Source of the DNA: Rhodospirillaceae bacterium
GTDB lineage: Bacteria > Pseudomonadota > Alphaproteobacteria > Rhodospirillales > UBA2165
Assembly: GCA_002723345.1 (NCBI GenBank)
Contig: PBNV01000030.1
Coordinates: 1 to 64,000 of the forward strand
DNA: 64,000 nt
Direction of reading: 5' to 3'
Positions 18,858-27,577 of the stretch are shown here, piece by piece (within the stretch, counting starts at the first letter, position 1; each line of letters starts with the position of its first letter). A program made the position numbers and the translations under genes. Below the pieces are notes generated by a model that was not told where the DNA came from, did no database searches, and saw nothing but the letters and a program-made list of their open reading frames with translations.

Positions 18858-20234
18858 ATGAAAGTTATCGTATGCGGCGCAGGTCGGGTTGGGTTTAATA
18901 TCGCGCGATATTTATCCGAGGACGGAAATGACGTGATCGTTGTCGATCAATCGGCAGAACTAACCAAAAAAATTGGCAATAGCTTGGATATCAAGGCGAT
19001 AAATGGCTTCGCATCTGAACCTTCCGTTCTAGAACAAGCCGGTGCCCCAGATGCCGACATGGTGATCGCGGTAACACAGTCTGACGAAGTGAACATGATA
19101 GCCTGTCAAATCGCCCACTCACTATTTGACATTACAACTAAGATCGCGCGCGTTCGCAAACAAGGTTATTTGGATCCGAAATGGATGAACTTATACACGC
19201 GTGAGAACATGCCCATTGATGTCATCATCTCACCGGAGAGAGAGGTGGCTCGTGCCGTTTCCAGCAGGCTGCAGGTGCCTGGCACGTTTGATATGATTTC
19301 TCTTGTCAACGATAAGGTGAAATTGGTGGGGGTCCGGTGCGACGAGGGATGTCCCGTAGTCAATACGCCGTTGCGCCAGCTCACGCAGCTCTTTCCTGAC
19401 CTTAATGTCACGATTGTCGGTGTAGCTAGACAAGAAGAGACCTTTATCCCCACAGCCGATGATCAACTATTGGAGGGAGATGAAGTCTATGTTGTGGTAG
19501 ACAGTGCCCACGTTCAGCGTACTCTCTCAATTTTCGGTCACGAGGAACCCGAAGCGCGACGTATTGTGATCTTTGGTGGAGGGAACATTGGTCTTTTTTT
19601 AGCGCAACAAATCGAGGTAGAACAACCTTCTGTGAACATTAAAGTGATAGAAGCTGACAAATCGCGGGCCGAGGTAGTGGCACGTAGTCTCAAAAGATCC
19701 GTGGTCCTTAACGGCGATGTTCTGGATCCCGAAATCATGGAAGAAGCGAATGTTGCATCAGCTGAGGCCGTAATTGCGGTAACCAATGACGACCAGGCAA
19801 ACATTCTAGCCTCCCTGCTCTCGAAAAGAGCCGGAAGCGGGCGTGCCATCACGCTCGTTAATAACACCACATTCGAACCGATCACACCGGCTCTCGGCAT
19901 TGACGTCGTTGTAAGTCCACGAAATATTACAGTGTCAACCATTCTTCAGCATGTACGACGCGGCAGAATTGACTCCGTCCACACCTTGAGGGAGGGTTTT
20001 GGTGAAATTATTGAGGCAGAAGCTATTCAAACCACAAGCCTTGTGGGCACGCCACTCAGCGAAGCTGACCTACCTGAGGGAGTTTTAGTCGGCGCAGTCG
20101 TAAGAGGCGATGAGATTTTGGTACCGAGGGGCAGTACTGTAGTAAACGTCAATGACCGCATTGTTCTTTTCGCCGCCGCTGATGCCGTGAAGCAGGTAGA
20201 ACAAATGTTCTCCGTCAGGCTGGAGTATTTTTAA
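18858..20234 (+). CDS. trkA: Trk system potassium uptake regulatory protein TrkA
   Basis: A cytoplasmic NAD(H)-binding gating protein for Trk potassium channels. In its 458 aa there are two TrkA-N Rossmann domains (GAGRVGFNIA at the start, GGGNIGLFLA near 237) and two TrkA-C domains (about 140-225 and 370-455). The membrane channel gene (trkH/trkG) is not in this window. Placement directly after ntrYX and before the D-amino-acid transaminase is common in Rhodospirillales. Two bases separate its stop from dat, so translation is probably coupled. Confidence 0.96.
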   Translation: MKVIVCGAGRVGFNIARYLSEDGNDVIVVDQSAELTKKIGNSLDIKAINGFASEPSVLEQAGAPDADMVIAVTQSDEVNMIACQIAHSLFDITTKIARVRKQGYLDPKWMNLYTRENMPIDVIISPEREVARAVSSRLQVPGTFDMISLVNDKVKLVGVRCDEGCPVVNTPLRQLTQLFPDLNVTIVGVARQEETFIPTADDQLLEGDEVYVVVDSAHVQRTLSIFGHEEPEARRIVIFGGGNIGLFLAQQIEVEQPSVNIKVIEADKSRAEVVARSLKRSVVLNGDVLDPEIMEEANVASAEAVIAVTNDDQANILASLLSKRAGSGRAITLVNNTTFEPITPALGIDVVVSPRNITVSTILQHVRRGRIDSVHTLREGFGEIIEAEAIQTTSLVGTPLSEADLPEGVLVGAVVRGDEILVPRGSTVVNVNDRIVLFAAADAVKQVEQMFSVRLEYF

Positions 20235-20236
20235 AC

Positions 20237-21106
20237 ATGCCCCGCGCATCATACGTCAACGGGCGCTATGTCCGGCATTTGCAGGCCATGGTGCATATTG
20301 AGGACCGTGGCTATCAGTTTGCCGATGGCGTATATGAGGTAATTGGTGTCTTCGGGGGCTGTCTTATCGACGTTGAGGAGCATCTTGACAGATTAGAACG
20401 GTCGCTGAGTGAACTCCGGATGGTCCCACCGCTCGGGCGAACCAGCTTAAAGATTATTGGGCGGGAAACCTTACGCAGGAACCATGTTCAGAATGGGAAA
20501 ATATACATCCAGATTTCTCGAGGGGTGGCGACGCGTGATCATCCGTTCCCTGCCTCCTCAAAGAGTTCCCTGATTGTCACCGCATCGTCTGGGTCCTGGC
20601 CCTCCCTGTCAAAGGCTAAAACAGGGAGTGCCGTGGTTACAGGGCCCGATCTGCGCTGGCGAAGATGCGATATTAAGTCGGTGTCGCTGTTGCCAAACTT
20701 ATTAGCAAAGCAGACAGCTGTTGAGGCTGTGGCAGCCGAACTCTGGATGACGGATGATAATGGCTTTGTAACCGAAGGAACTGCATCCAACGCGTGGATC
20801 TTGACATCAGAAGATGAAATCATCACACGGCAAGCCGATGACGGGATCCTCGCCGGCATTACACGCCAAACCCTGATCCGTCTTATTAAGCGGGAAGGTT
20901 ATAAATTGACCCTTCGTGCCTTTACCATTGAGGAGGCGAAAGCTGCGAAAGAAGCTTTTTTCACGAGCGCCACAGCCATCGTCAAACCAGTCACAAGCAT
21001 CGATGGTGACCGCATTGGAAAGGGTGTTCCAGGAGAAATAACCTGCAAGCTTATCGATTTATATTTTAACCACATGCATGATACTCGGGACCATCATGGG
21101 CATTGA
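20237..21106 (+). CDS. dat: D-amino-acid transaminase (class IV PLP enzyme)
   Basis: A fold-type IV aminotransferase of 289 aa. The N-terminal YVNGRYV plus the EDRGYQFADGVYEV start, the KSVSLLPNLLAKQ segment with the Lys that can form the Schiff base (near residue 145-160), and VTEGTASNAWI are the D-amino-acid-transaminase pattern. It supplies D-glutamate or D-alanine for peptidoglycan. Branched-chain aminotransferase IlvE is the main alternative family, but the sequence and length fit Dat better. Its 3' end overlaps the HAD gene by 11 bp. Confidence 0.88.
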   Translation: MPRASYVNGRYVRHLQAMVHIEDRGYQFADGVYEVIGVFGGCLIDVEEHLDRLERSLSELRMVPPLGRTSLKIIGRETLRRNHVQNGKIYIQISRGVATRDHPFPASSKSSLIVTASSGSWPSLSKAKTGSAVVTGPDLRWRRCDIKSVSLLPNLLAKQTAVEAVAAELWMTDDNGFVTEGTASNAWILTSEDEIITRQADDGILAGITRQTLIRLIKREGYKLTLRAFTIEEAKAAKEAFFTSATAIVKPVTSIDGDRIGKGVPGEITCKLIDLYFNHMHDTRDHHGH

Positions 21107-21755
21107 GCCCGTCCGCCCAAAGGCCATTATTTTCGACTGGGACGACACTCTCATCGATAACTGGCAAGCAATTCATACCGCGCTCAATTTAACTTTGGTT
21201 ACAATGGGGCACGAACGATGGAGCTTTGAGAAGACTAAGTCCAATGTCCGGCGCTCAATGCGGGACAGCTTCCCCGAGCTTTTTGGTGACAGGTGGGGGG
21301 AGGCAGCCGAAATTTTCTCGTCGGCCATCCAATCCAACCACCTGGAGACCATTAACATATTAGATGGCGTGCCGGAAATGTTGGGCTCCTTGAGATCTGC
21401 TGGTATTTTTCTCGGCATCGTTAGCAACAAAAATGGCCAGCTTTTGCGCGAGGAAGCAAAATTCCTTGGATGGACAAAGAACTTTGGCGCAATCATTGGT
21501 GCGACTGATGCAGAGAGAGACAAACCAGATCCAGCACCAATATATCTTGTATTGTCCGAGAGCGGGTTTTCTTCTGGAGAAGATATCTGGTACGTAGGAG
21601 ATGCGCCGTCTGATATGGAGTGTGCCCATCGGGCGGGGGTTCTGCCTGTTCAAATGGTTACACAATTGACCGATCCCCGTCAGTTTCATGACTTTCCGGC
21701 CCAGATGTCCTTTAATAACGCTGCTGAGCTTCAAAATTTTGTTTTGCTGCTATAA
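21096..21755 (+). CDS. HAD-family hydrolase
   Basis: A haloacid-dehalogenase-like phosphatase of 219 aa. The motifs are DWDDTLIDNW (catalytic Asp and the general acid Asp), VSNKNG (Thr/Ser motif II), KPDPAP (Lys motif III) and VGDAPSDMECA (motif IV). It is near the phosphoglycolate phosphatase (Gph) group, but the substrate is unproven. The ATG at 21096 has a GGGA site; an ATG at 21078 is an alternative. It starts within dat, so the dat-HAD pair is co-translated. It lies just before hfq. Confidence 0.85.
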   Translation: MGIEPVRPKAIIFDWDDTLIDNWQAIHTALNLTLVTMGHERWSFEKTKSNVRRSMRDSFPELFGDRWGEAAEIFSSAIQSNHLETINILDGVPEMLGSLRSAGIFLGIVSNKNGQLLREEAKFLGWTKNFGAIIGATDAERDKPDPAPIYLVLSESGFSSGEDIWYVGDAPSDMECAHRAGVLPVQMVTQLTDPRQFHDFPAQMSFNNAAELQNFVLLL

Positions 21756-21857
21756 ATGAAAGTGGCAAACATTTGCATTCAAGTATAAACTGTGGTCGGG
21801 AAGGCTGATACAACAGCCTCCGCCAATAACAGTACAGACGCAATAAGGGGATACCCA

Positions 21858-22124
21858 ATGTCTGAAAAATCACAAAACGTCCAAGACGTCTTCTTAAACA
21901 ATGTCCGTAAAAGTAAAAATCCCGTCACAGTATTTCTGGTAAATGGTGTAAAACTGCAAGGTATTATCACTTGGTTCGATAATTTTTCAGTATTACTCCG
22001 CCGTGATGGTCACACGCAGCTTGTCTACAAACATGCAATTTCAACGGTCATGCCATCGGGACCAATACAACTATTCGAGCCCGAGAAAGAAGAAGAAGCC
22101 TCGGCTGCGACAGACCCAGAGTAA
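21858..22124 (+). CDS. hfq: RNA chaperone Hfq
   Basis: An Sm-like hexameric chaperone for small RNAs and mRNAs. The 88-aa chain begins [10 protein letters not shown] at the ATG at 21858, with an AAGGGG site eight bases upstream. A GTG 66 bases earlier is in frame but unlikely. Sm1 ([19 protein letters not shown]) and Sm2 ([10 protein letters not shown]) are complete, and an acidic tail (EKEEEAS) follows. The hfq-hflX order is standard. Two bases separate its stop from the hflX TTG start. Confidence 0.97.
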   Translation: MSEKSQNVQDVFLNNVRKSKNPVTVFLVNGVKLQGIITWFDNFSVLLRRDGHTQLVYKHAISTVMPSGPIQLFEPEKEEEASAATDPE

Positions 22125-22126
22125 TA

Positions 22127-23434
22127 TTGACCTGGAATTCCTCGGATAGTACCCGGCCTTCAGCGGCCCGGGCAGTCGTTGTGCATCCTGAAATAAGGGG
22201 CGCGCCGCAGACGGGGAGGAGTTCCCTTGCGCGGCTGGAAGAGGCGGTCCGGCTTGCGGAGGCCATTAAACTCGATATATCCCACTCCGAGACGGTCTCT
22301 ATATCCCGAATTCGGCCGTCTGCACTGTTCGGAAAAGGCTCAGTCGAACGTATCGGTGCCAAGATTGCCGCGCTCAATGCAGAAATTGCGATCATTGATT
22401 GGGCACTCTCTCCTGTCCAGCAGCGCAACTTAGAACGGGCTTGGCACTGCAAAGTTCTCGATAGAACCGGCCTTATCCTCGAAATATTCGGTGCGCGCGC
22501 TCGGACTAAAGAAGGCGTTCTTCAGGTCGAACTGGCTGCCCTGAACTATCAACGGAGTCGTTTGGTGAGATCCTGGACCCATCTGGAACGCCAACGAGGC
22601 GGGGTTGGGTTTATGGGTGGCCCCGGCGAGACCCAAATCGAAGCAGACCGGCGGCTCATAGGAGACCGTATCACCAAACTCAAACGCGAGTTGAAAGATG
22701 TCCGTAGGACCCGTGCCATCCACCGAGCAACGCGGCAGAAGGTCCCATATCCTATCATTGCTCTTGTCGGTTACACTAATGCTGGAAAGTCTACCCTGTT
22801 CAATATGCTCACAGACGCGAATGTAATCTCCAAGGACCAACTCTTTGCCACCCTTGATCCTAAGATGAGAGGGCTTAAGCTACCATCCGGGCAAGAGGTA
22901 GTCTTATCTGATACGGTGGGGTTTATCTCTGATCTTCCACACGAACTAGTGGAGGCCTTTCAGGCTACATTGGAAGAAGTCATGGAAGCAGATGTCCTGC
23001 TCCATGTCAGAGACATTGCCGACCCGGCATCGGAGGAGCAGAAGTCCGATGTCATTAACGTGTTGGCTAACTTAGGGCTCTCGGTTGACGGCGACAGAAC
23101 GGTTATAGAGGTGAGAAACAAATCCGATTTGTTGGATCAAGCCCGTCGGGAATTTCATATTAATAGCGCCAACCGCAGCAACAATCGCGTCGTGCTTCTG
23201 TCCGCAGCGTCAGGCGAGGGGGTCGATCAACTGTTATTCAGCCTAGGTCAGATTCTCTGTGCTGACTGGAAGACCCTAGAAATTAATATCCCCTGGAGCG
23301 ACGGCAAAACACTCGCCTGGATTTATGCACATGGTGAGGTTATTAGCCGTAACGATCGTAAGGAGAGCGTCAATCTTACAGTTCGCTTGCACCCGAGAGA
23401 TGCTAATCGTCTAAATGGCGGAGTGCTAAAATAG
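22127..23434 (+). CDS. hflX: GTPase HflX
   Basis: A ribosome-associated GTPase that splits stalled ribosomes. The 435-aa protein has an N-terminal HflX domain with the FMGGPGETQIEADRR signature near 160-180, and a Ras-like domain with GYTNAGKST (G1), DTVGFI (G3) and NKSD (G4). It starts at TTG 22127, right after hfq, since no ATG lies before the conserved region. In related genomes mazG commonly follows in the same direction; here an unrelated block lies between and mazG is on the other strand. Confidence 0.95.
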   Translation: MTWNSSDSTRPSAARAVVVHPEIRGAPQTGRSSLARLEEAVRLAEAIKLDISHSETVSISRIRPSALFGKGSVERIGAKIAALNAEIAIIDWALSPVQQRNLERAWHCKVLDRTGLILEIFGARARTKEGVLQVELAALNYQRSRLVRSWTHLERQRGGVGFMGGPGETQIEADRRLIGDRITKLKRELKDVRRTRAIHRATRQKVPYPIIALVGYTNAGKSTLFNMLTDANVISKDQLFATLDPKMRGLKLPSGQEVVLSDTVGFISDLPHELVEAFQATLEEVMEADVLLHVRDIADPASEEQKSDVINVLANLGLSVDGDRTVIEVRNKSDLLDQARREFHINSANRSNNRVVLLSAASGEGVDQLLFSLGQILCADWKTLEINIPWSDGKTLAWIYAHGEVISRNDRKESVNLTVRLHPRDANRLNGGVLK

Positions 23435-23437
23435 GAA

Positions 23438-23466
23438 CTAAGGCCACCTTAGGGGCAGCCTTATTA
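23438..23466. terminator. Possible two-sided terminator between hflX and the AOR gene
   Basis: CTAAGG-CCA-CCTTAG (23438-23452) and an overlapping TAAGGC...GCCTTA pair (ending near 23463) give alternative hairpins in the gap between two converging genes. The second is followed by TTATTCT. The stems are short and no long T-tract follows, so support is moderate. Confidence 0.4.
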
Positions 23467-23495
23467 TTCTAAACAAAGGATAAAAATATATTAAG

Positions 23496-25208
23496 TTAGG
23501 CGTTAATTAGCGTCCGCAGGTGTTTGTTCACGGTTTGCTGGTTGTGGCGCTGCGTCTTACCCGTGGGTTCAAGTGCTTCGCTAAAGAAGAAGTCAGGCAT
23601 TTCGTCATCCTCATCGACGAAGCCCGCTTCTTTGTTGAACTTCCATTCCATTTCGAGTGCTTCTTTGCCAATATCCATAAATTTAGCCTCGTCGAAATTT
23701 GTACCATGGGCATCATTAAGAGCACCTACCACGAAATCAATGCTCTCGTTCGTCACGGACCGTCCAAAAAGGCAAAGTCCGAGAGAGTCGGCAGCCGCAC
23801 ATATTGTCTGAATTTCGAGACTAGCTTCTGTGAGTTCCTCAGTGGTTTTGCCATCACACTCAAAAGCCGGGATATTGCCCGTTGTGTGATCCGCGCCTTG
23901 GGCTGTTACCATCATGGAAATACCAGTTACCTCGATAACCCGCGGATCATACGCGCTGATACCTTGCTTTTTTACCACAGGTACGCGCTTTATCCCATAA
24001 TGCTCCCCAACACGGGCGGTGCCTTGGGCGAGCAATTTACCCCGCTCATTGCCTTCGCGAATATCGTCAAGCGCGTCAGACATAAATGACGGGTCACCAA
24101 ATGTTCCTTGGCCAGCTTCCATCAAAACACCCAACATGGCGCCAGTTTCAATCGTATCAATGCCAAGATCGTTCGCCACATCATTGAGGCGTGCGACGTC
24201 GTCTGGGTCTTCCAACCCGCAGTTACTTCCCATTAGTCCGAGTGTTTCATACTCAACAGGGGAGCACATCTCGTTGCCATCTTTGTCAGCGTAAACATTA
24301 CTGCACTGAATTTGACAGCCAGGCATGCAGGCATGGGTGGTCTCACCTCCGCGCTCCATGTTGAGATCCCGAATATAATTGCCACCCAAACGCATGGGTT
24401 CCTCTTTGGTATCAACGAGGGTCCCTGCCGAGAAATTCCGTGTCGGCAGACCACCAATTTTGTTGGTGAAATCACCCACCATAGCCGTTCCGTACTTGCG
24501 AAAGGACTCGATGGCGGCATCATTATCCAGCCGCTGACCATATTCACGCACGGCGCCCATCAGCTTCTTGCGATCATGGAAACTAGGCATTTTATTACGG
24601 TCGATGATGACAGCCTTTAGCTTCTTGCTACCCATAACTGCACCAACGCCGCCCCGCGCAGCGATCCGGGTAGGTCGCTGCTCAGGGTCTGTAAAACTGA
24701 TTCCCGCCAATAAGCCACCATATTCGCCAACCGGACTGCAGATGCTCAAGCTAACTTTGTCACCGTATTTTTCGAACAACATCCTGCCAACTTCGAAATT
24801 TCCTTTCCCGAGATAGGGCGTTGCATCCTCATATTCTATCCCACCCTCTTTAGTGATGTGTAAATTGACCCAGTCATCAGAAGCTCCATGAAATGTAATG
24901 CCCGATATCTCTAATTGGCCCATAGCAAACGCAAACGTGCCACCTGAGTTGGCTTCCTTGATGCCGCCTGTTAGGGGGCTTTTGCAGCCAACACTCAGCC
25001 GATTTGCGTTGGAGAAATTTGATCCGGCAAAGGGTCCTGCGGAGAAAATCAGAGGGTTGTCGGGTCCGAGCGGGTCAACGGTTGCCACGCCATTTTCCAG
25101 CAGCTTTTTCGCGATTAAATGCCGCCCGACGACAATAACTTCCTCGCCCTCGACTTCTTTTGTTTCGGTGGATCGGTTGCTAAGGTCGATGTCTAGATAT
25201 TTCCGCAT
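23496..25208 (-). CDS. Aldehyde ferredoxin oxidoreductase family protein (tungsten/molybdenum)
   Basis: A 570-aa enzyme of the AOR family, which oxidises aldehydes or related carbonyls with a bis-pyranopterin tungsten or molybdenum cofactor and a [4Fe-4S] cluster. The N-terminal AOR_N domain (residues about 1-205) carries NRLSVGCKSPLTGG and the ARGGVGAVMGSKKLK block. The cluster ligands are Cys294, Cys298, Cys302 (CMPGCQIQC) and Cys479 (SLGLCLF). The ATG at 25208 has GAGGTAA about 10 bases upstream. Such enzymes are mainly archaeal or anaerobic and uncommon in alphaproteobacteria. No pterin or tungstate-transport gene is near. The acting substrate is unknown. It is divergent from a small regulator gene. 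Confidence 0.9.
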   Translation of the reverse strand: MRKYLDIDLSNRSTETKEVEGEEVIVVGRHLIAKKLLENGVATVDPLGPDNPLIFSAGPFAGSNFSNANRLSVGCKSPLTGGIKEANSGGTFAFAMGQLEISGITFHGASDDWVNLHITKEGGIEYEDATPYLGKGNFEVGRMLFEKYGDKVSLSICSPVGEYGGLLAGISFTDPEQRPTRIAARGGVGAVMGSKKLKAVIIDRNKMPSFHDRKKLMGAVREYGQRLDNDAAIESFRKYGTAMVGDFTNKIGGLPTRNFSAGTLVDTKEEPMRLGGNYIRDLNMERGGETTHACMPGCQIQCSNVYADKDGNEMCSPVEYETLGLMGSNCGLEDPDDVARLNDVANDLGIDTIETGAMLGVLMEAGQGTFGDPSFMSDALDDIREGNERGKLLAQGTARVGEHYGIKRVPVVKKQGISAYDPRVIEVTGISMMVTAQGADHTTGNIPAFECDGKTTEELTEASLEIQTICAAADSLGLCLFGRSVTNESIDFVVGALNDAHGTNFDEAKFMDIGKEALEMEWKFNKEAGFVDEDDEMPDFFFSEALEPTGKTQRHNQQTVNKHLRTLINA

Positions 25209-25374
25209 CTTTTGCTTACCTCTAAAGAATTATACGTTCACGGATGATCTTCCAACACGATTTTATCCCATCTAATCAGGAAACGCATGCATTTCTTCTT
25301 GATAACAAAATGTAGGCTTATCGCCGGGAGTATCAATAGCTTGTTTATCGATTAATAGATTTTCCCCCACCCAC

Positions 25375-25404
25375 TTGACCGCAGCCTGTGGACCTGCGCA
25401 AAAT
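25375..25404 (+). promoter_or_regulatory. Promoter of the small regulator gene
   Basis: TTGACC (25375-25380), an 18-base spacer and CAAAAT (25399-25404) give a sigma-70-like pair. The predicted start is near 25411, just before the palindrome at 25414, so a protein bound there would block transcription. Confidence 0.45.
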
Positions 25405-25413
25405 CCGTGTTAT

Positions 25414-25425
25414 TCTACTAGTAGA
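25414..25425. promoter_or_regulatory. Palindromic operator candidate TCTACTAGTAGA
   Basis: A perfect 12-bp palindrome, placed at about +3 to +14 of the predicted transcript and 72 bp before the start codon of the small regulator gene. The same 12 bases occur at 7694-7705, with a near copy at 7631-7642. No hairpin-plus-T-tract is needed to explain it, although T's follow. Confidence 0.6.
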
Positions 25426-25497
25426 TTTTTTCAGGGCTCCTCCGTCCAAAACGTAACTTATTTGGCAGGGACGGCACAACGGAAGAGGAGATATAGA

Positions 25498-25767
25498 ATG
25501 GCTTCAGTCCAAGCCCAGCAGAAGTGGCGCCATAAGAATAAGTTTGTGAAACGTCAATTAAACATCATGGCCCGAAAAAATATTCATGAATCTCTCGAAG
25601 AAATAGCGGATACGCACAATCTCAAAGGGAAGGGGGAGGCCGTAGCTTTTGCGGTCTTTGTCACCAAGGCACTGATCCAACAGAGTGACTTTAACGACGA
25701 GGCCGACCATTTTCATGACATCTTCACTGAGAGCTATCATCGCGATCGAGACATTTATGCCCCGTAA
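25498..25767 (+). CDS. Small putative ribbon-helix-helix transcriptional regulator
   Basis: An 89-aa protein with an AGGAGAT site before the ATG at 25498. The N-terminus is very basic (QQKWRHKNKFVKR). A short strand-like stretch (KRQLNIMAR, about 18-26) is followed by helix A (about 29-41), a KGKG turn and helix B (about 46-61). That is the order of a ribbon-helix-helix repressor such as CopG or MetJ-like folds, though sequence identity is not strong enough for a named family. It lies behind a promoter that holds a perfect palindrome, which suggests self-repression. Its 3' end overlaps the next gene by 11 bp. It may control the divergent AOR gene. The fold is inferred from pattern, not proven. 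Confidence 0.62.
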   Translation: MASVQAQQKWRHKNKFVKRQLNIMARKNIHESLEEIADTHNLKGKGEAVAFAVFVTKALIQQSDFNDEADHFHDIFTESYHRDRDIYAP

Positions 25768-26593
25768 TACGATCGGCACGCCCAAATTCCTATTGCCGGA
25801 TGCAGAGGCGATTGATGCCATCATCCGTAAGGTGGCGCGGGAGGAAATCCTGAGCCGCTATCAATCTCTGCAGGACCATGAGATCAGCGACAAACAGTCA
25901 GGTGAAATCGTAACCAAGGCAGATATAGAGAGTGAACGGCGGCTATCTCGGGATCTTACATCTCTGCTTCCCGGCAGTGTGGTGATCGGAGAAGAGGCAC
26001 ATGAGGCAGACCCTGAGATCATTCACCGTTTTAAGGAACCGGCACCGGTCTGGGTGCTAGACCCGCTGGATGGAACTCGTAATTTTGCAGAGGGTAGGCC
26101 GTGTTTTTGCGTCATCGTAGCGCTCGTGGATCAGCAGATCACTCAGGCTGGTTGGATTTTTGATCCCCTGAAAAACATTATGTATTCCGCCCGACGGGGA
26201 GAGGGCGTTGAGCGGAACTCGGAAGCTCTGAAACCTCAGCCGTCAAAAACTCTCGAAGACATGGTGGGCTCGGTTGGCAAGATGCGCCGAGAGAAGATCG
26301 ATGCCCAATATGGGCCGGCGGGCACCAACCGGCCCGCTGATTTAGTGCGCTATCGCTGTATTGGCATGGAATATGTCGATATGGTACTTGGGACCCTAGA
26401 TTTTGCTGAGTACGTCAACCTAAAACCTTGGGATCATACGGCGGGTCTTCTCTTGCTAAAAGAAGCCGGGGGGCACGCTGCCTATGCGACATCAGAACGA
26501 GAGTATGTACCCGGCCGGATCCAGCGCTCCCGGCTGATTGCCACCAGAACTGCGCAAAATTGGCCAGACATAAAACGACTGTTGTCAGACTAA
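25757..26593 (+). CDS. Inositol monophosphatase family protein (CysQ/SuhB-like)
   Basis: A Mg-dependent phosphatase of 278 aa starting at ATG 25757. The metal-binding motifs are GEEAHEADP (motif with Glu-Glu), DPLDGTRNFAEG and the C-terminal WDHTAGLLLLKEAGG. These fit inositol-1-phosphatase, 3'-phosphoadenosine phosphatase (CysQ) or histidinol-phosphatase HisN; sequence alone cannot choose. A longer in-frame start at 25685 would run through the small regulator gene and is not needed. It overlaps that gene by 11 bp, so the two are co-translated. The 159 bp after it, before mazG, show nothing clear. Confidence 0.87.
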   Translation: MPRNTIGTPKFLLPDAEAIDAIIRKVAREEILSRYQSLQDHEISDKQSGEIVTKADIESERRLSRDLTSLLPGSVVIGEEAHEADPEIIHRFKEPAPVWVLDPLDGTRNFAEGRPCFCVIVALVDQQITQAGWIFDPLKNIMYSARRGEGVERNSEALKPQPSKTLEDMVGSVGKMRREKIDAQYGPAGTNRPADLVRYRCIGMEYVDMVLGTLDFAEYVNLKPWDHTAGLLLLKEAGGHAAYATSEREYVPGRIQRSRLIATRTAQNWPDIKRLLSD

Positions 26594-26752
26594 GGCCGAC
26601 GTGTGTGGGCGTCACAGCCTTACCGGCAAGGGTGAGTGCACGAACTGGGTGCAAAAGGGGTGAAAAACATTTCGTCGATGTTGGCAGACGCCCTCTGTCT
26701 CGGTGCGCCCCGCCATCGTCATGCGGCAGGAACTCAGCACGCGCCTAATGAC

Positions 26753-27577
26753 TCAGGCTTGAGATTTGGCCTCTTGCCACAACGCTTCCATGTCGGCCAA
26801 CGTGGCATTCTCGATTGATTTGTCGGCGTCCTGGAGAGTTTTTTCGATAAATCGAAATCGCCTTTCAAATTTTTCGTTTGTGTGACGCAATGCTTCCTCT
26901 GGATCAATCCCTAATTTGCGAGCGACATTCGCGGCAGAGAAGAGGACGTCTCCAAATTCATCAATTAACCTCGCTTGATCCACAGCACCGTTTGTACCTC
27001 GGGCAACCTCGGTTAATTCACCGAGTTCTTCTCCAAGTTTATTGATGGCACCAGCAATATCCGGCCAGTCGAAACCAACTCTGGCGGCCCTTTGCTGCAG
27101 TTTGTAGGCACGGAGCAGGGCAGGGAGCCCCTTAGCCACTCCATCCAGCGTGCCGAGACTACCAGAGGCTCCTTTTGCGGCCCGTTCTGCAGCTTTCTGG
27201 GTTTCCCACGCTTCCGTTTGCGCATCGGCGGAGCAGATCTTGGCTCCCCCAAACACGTGAGGGTGGCGGCGGATCATTTTCTCTGATATGCCCGCTGCAA
27301 TCTCGTTGAAGCCGAAGTCTCCGGCTTCCTCAGCCATTCGGGCGTGGAACACCACTTGCAGAAGCAGATCACCCAGCTCTTCTCGAAGACCCACCATGTC
27401 TTCTCGTTCAATCGCGTCTGCAACCTCGTATGCTTCCTCAATCGTGTAAGGCGCGATAGAGGCGAACGTTTGTGCAATATCCCATGGGCATCCGTTATCG
27501 GGGTCCCGGAGGCGAGCCATAATCTCGATAAGCAGGTCAATCCCGGTAACTGCGCTTTCCGTGGCTTGTGATTTCAT
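26753..27577 (-). CDS. mazG: Nucleoside triphosphate pyrophosphohydrolase MazG
   Basis: Removes pyrophosphate from NTPs and dNTPs. The 274-aa protein has the duplicated MazG domain: a first EExxE...D pattern (PYTIEEAYEVADAIE then EELGDLLLQVVFHA, about 43-80) and a second one in the C-terminal half (KLGEELGELTE and DEFGDVLFSAAN). The CPWD motif near 30 is typical. In related genomes it often follows hfq-hflX in the same direction; here it is on the opposite strand with AOR, the small regulator and the phosphatase between. This break suggests rearrangement. Confidence 0.95.
   Translation of the reverse strand: MKSQATESAVTGIDLLIEIMARLRDPDNGCPWDIAQTFASIAPYTIEEAYEVADAIEREDMVGLREELGDLLLQVVFHARMAEEAGDFGFNEIAAGISEKMIRRHPHVFGGAKICSADAQTEAWETQKAAERAAKGASGSLGTLDGVAKGLPALLRAYKLQQRAARVGFDWPDIAGAINKLGEELGELTEVARGTNGAVDQARLIDEFGDVLFSAANVARKLGIDPEEALRHTNEKFERRFRFIEKTLQDADKSIENATLADMEALWQEAKSQA

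Noticed and set aside
21763-21777. Sigma-54-like element TGGCAAACATTTGCA upstream of hfq
   Set aside because: The spacing between GG and GC is one base short of the -24/-12 rule, so I do not call it despite nearby ntrC and ihfA.
25375-25497. Longer start (TTG 25375) for the small regulator
   Set aside because: That TTG coincides with the -35 box; the ATG at 25498 has a proper ribosome site.
25685-25756. Long N-terminal extension of the inositol-monophosphatase-family gene
   Set aside because: It runs through the small regulator gene in another frame and the family start fits ATG 25757.
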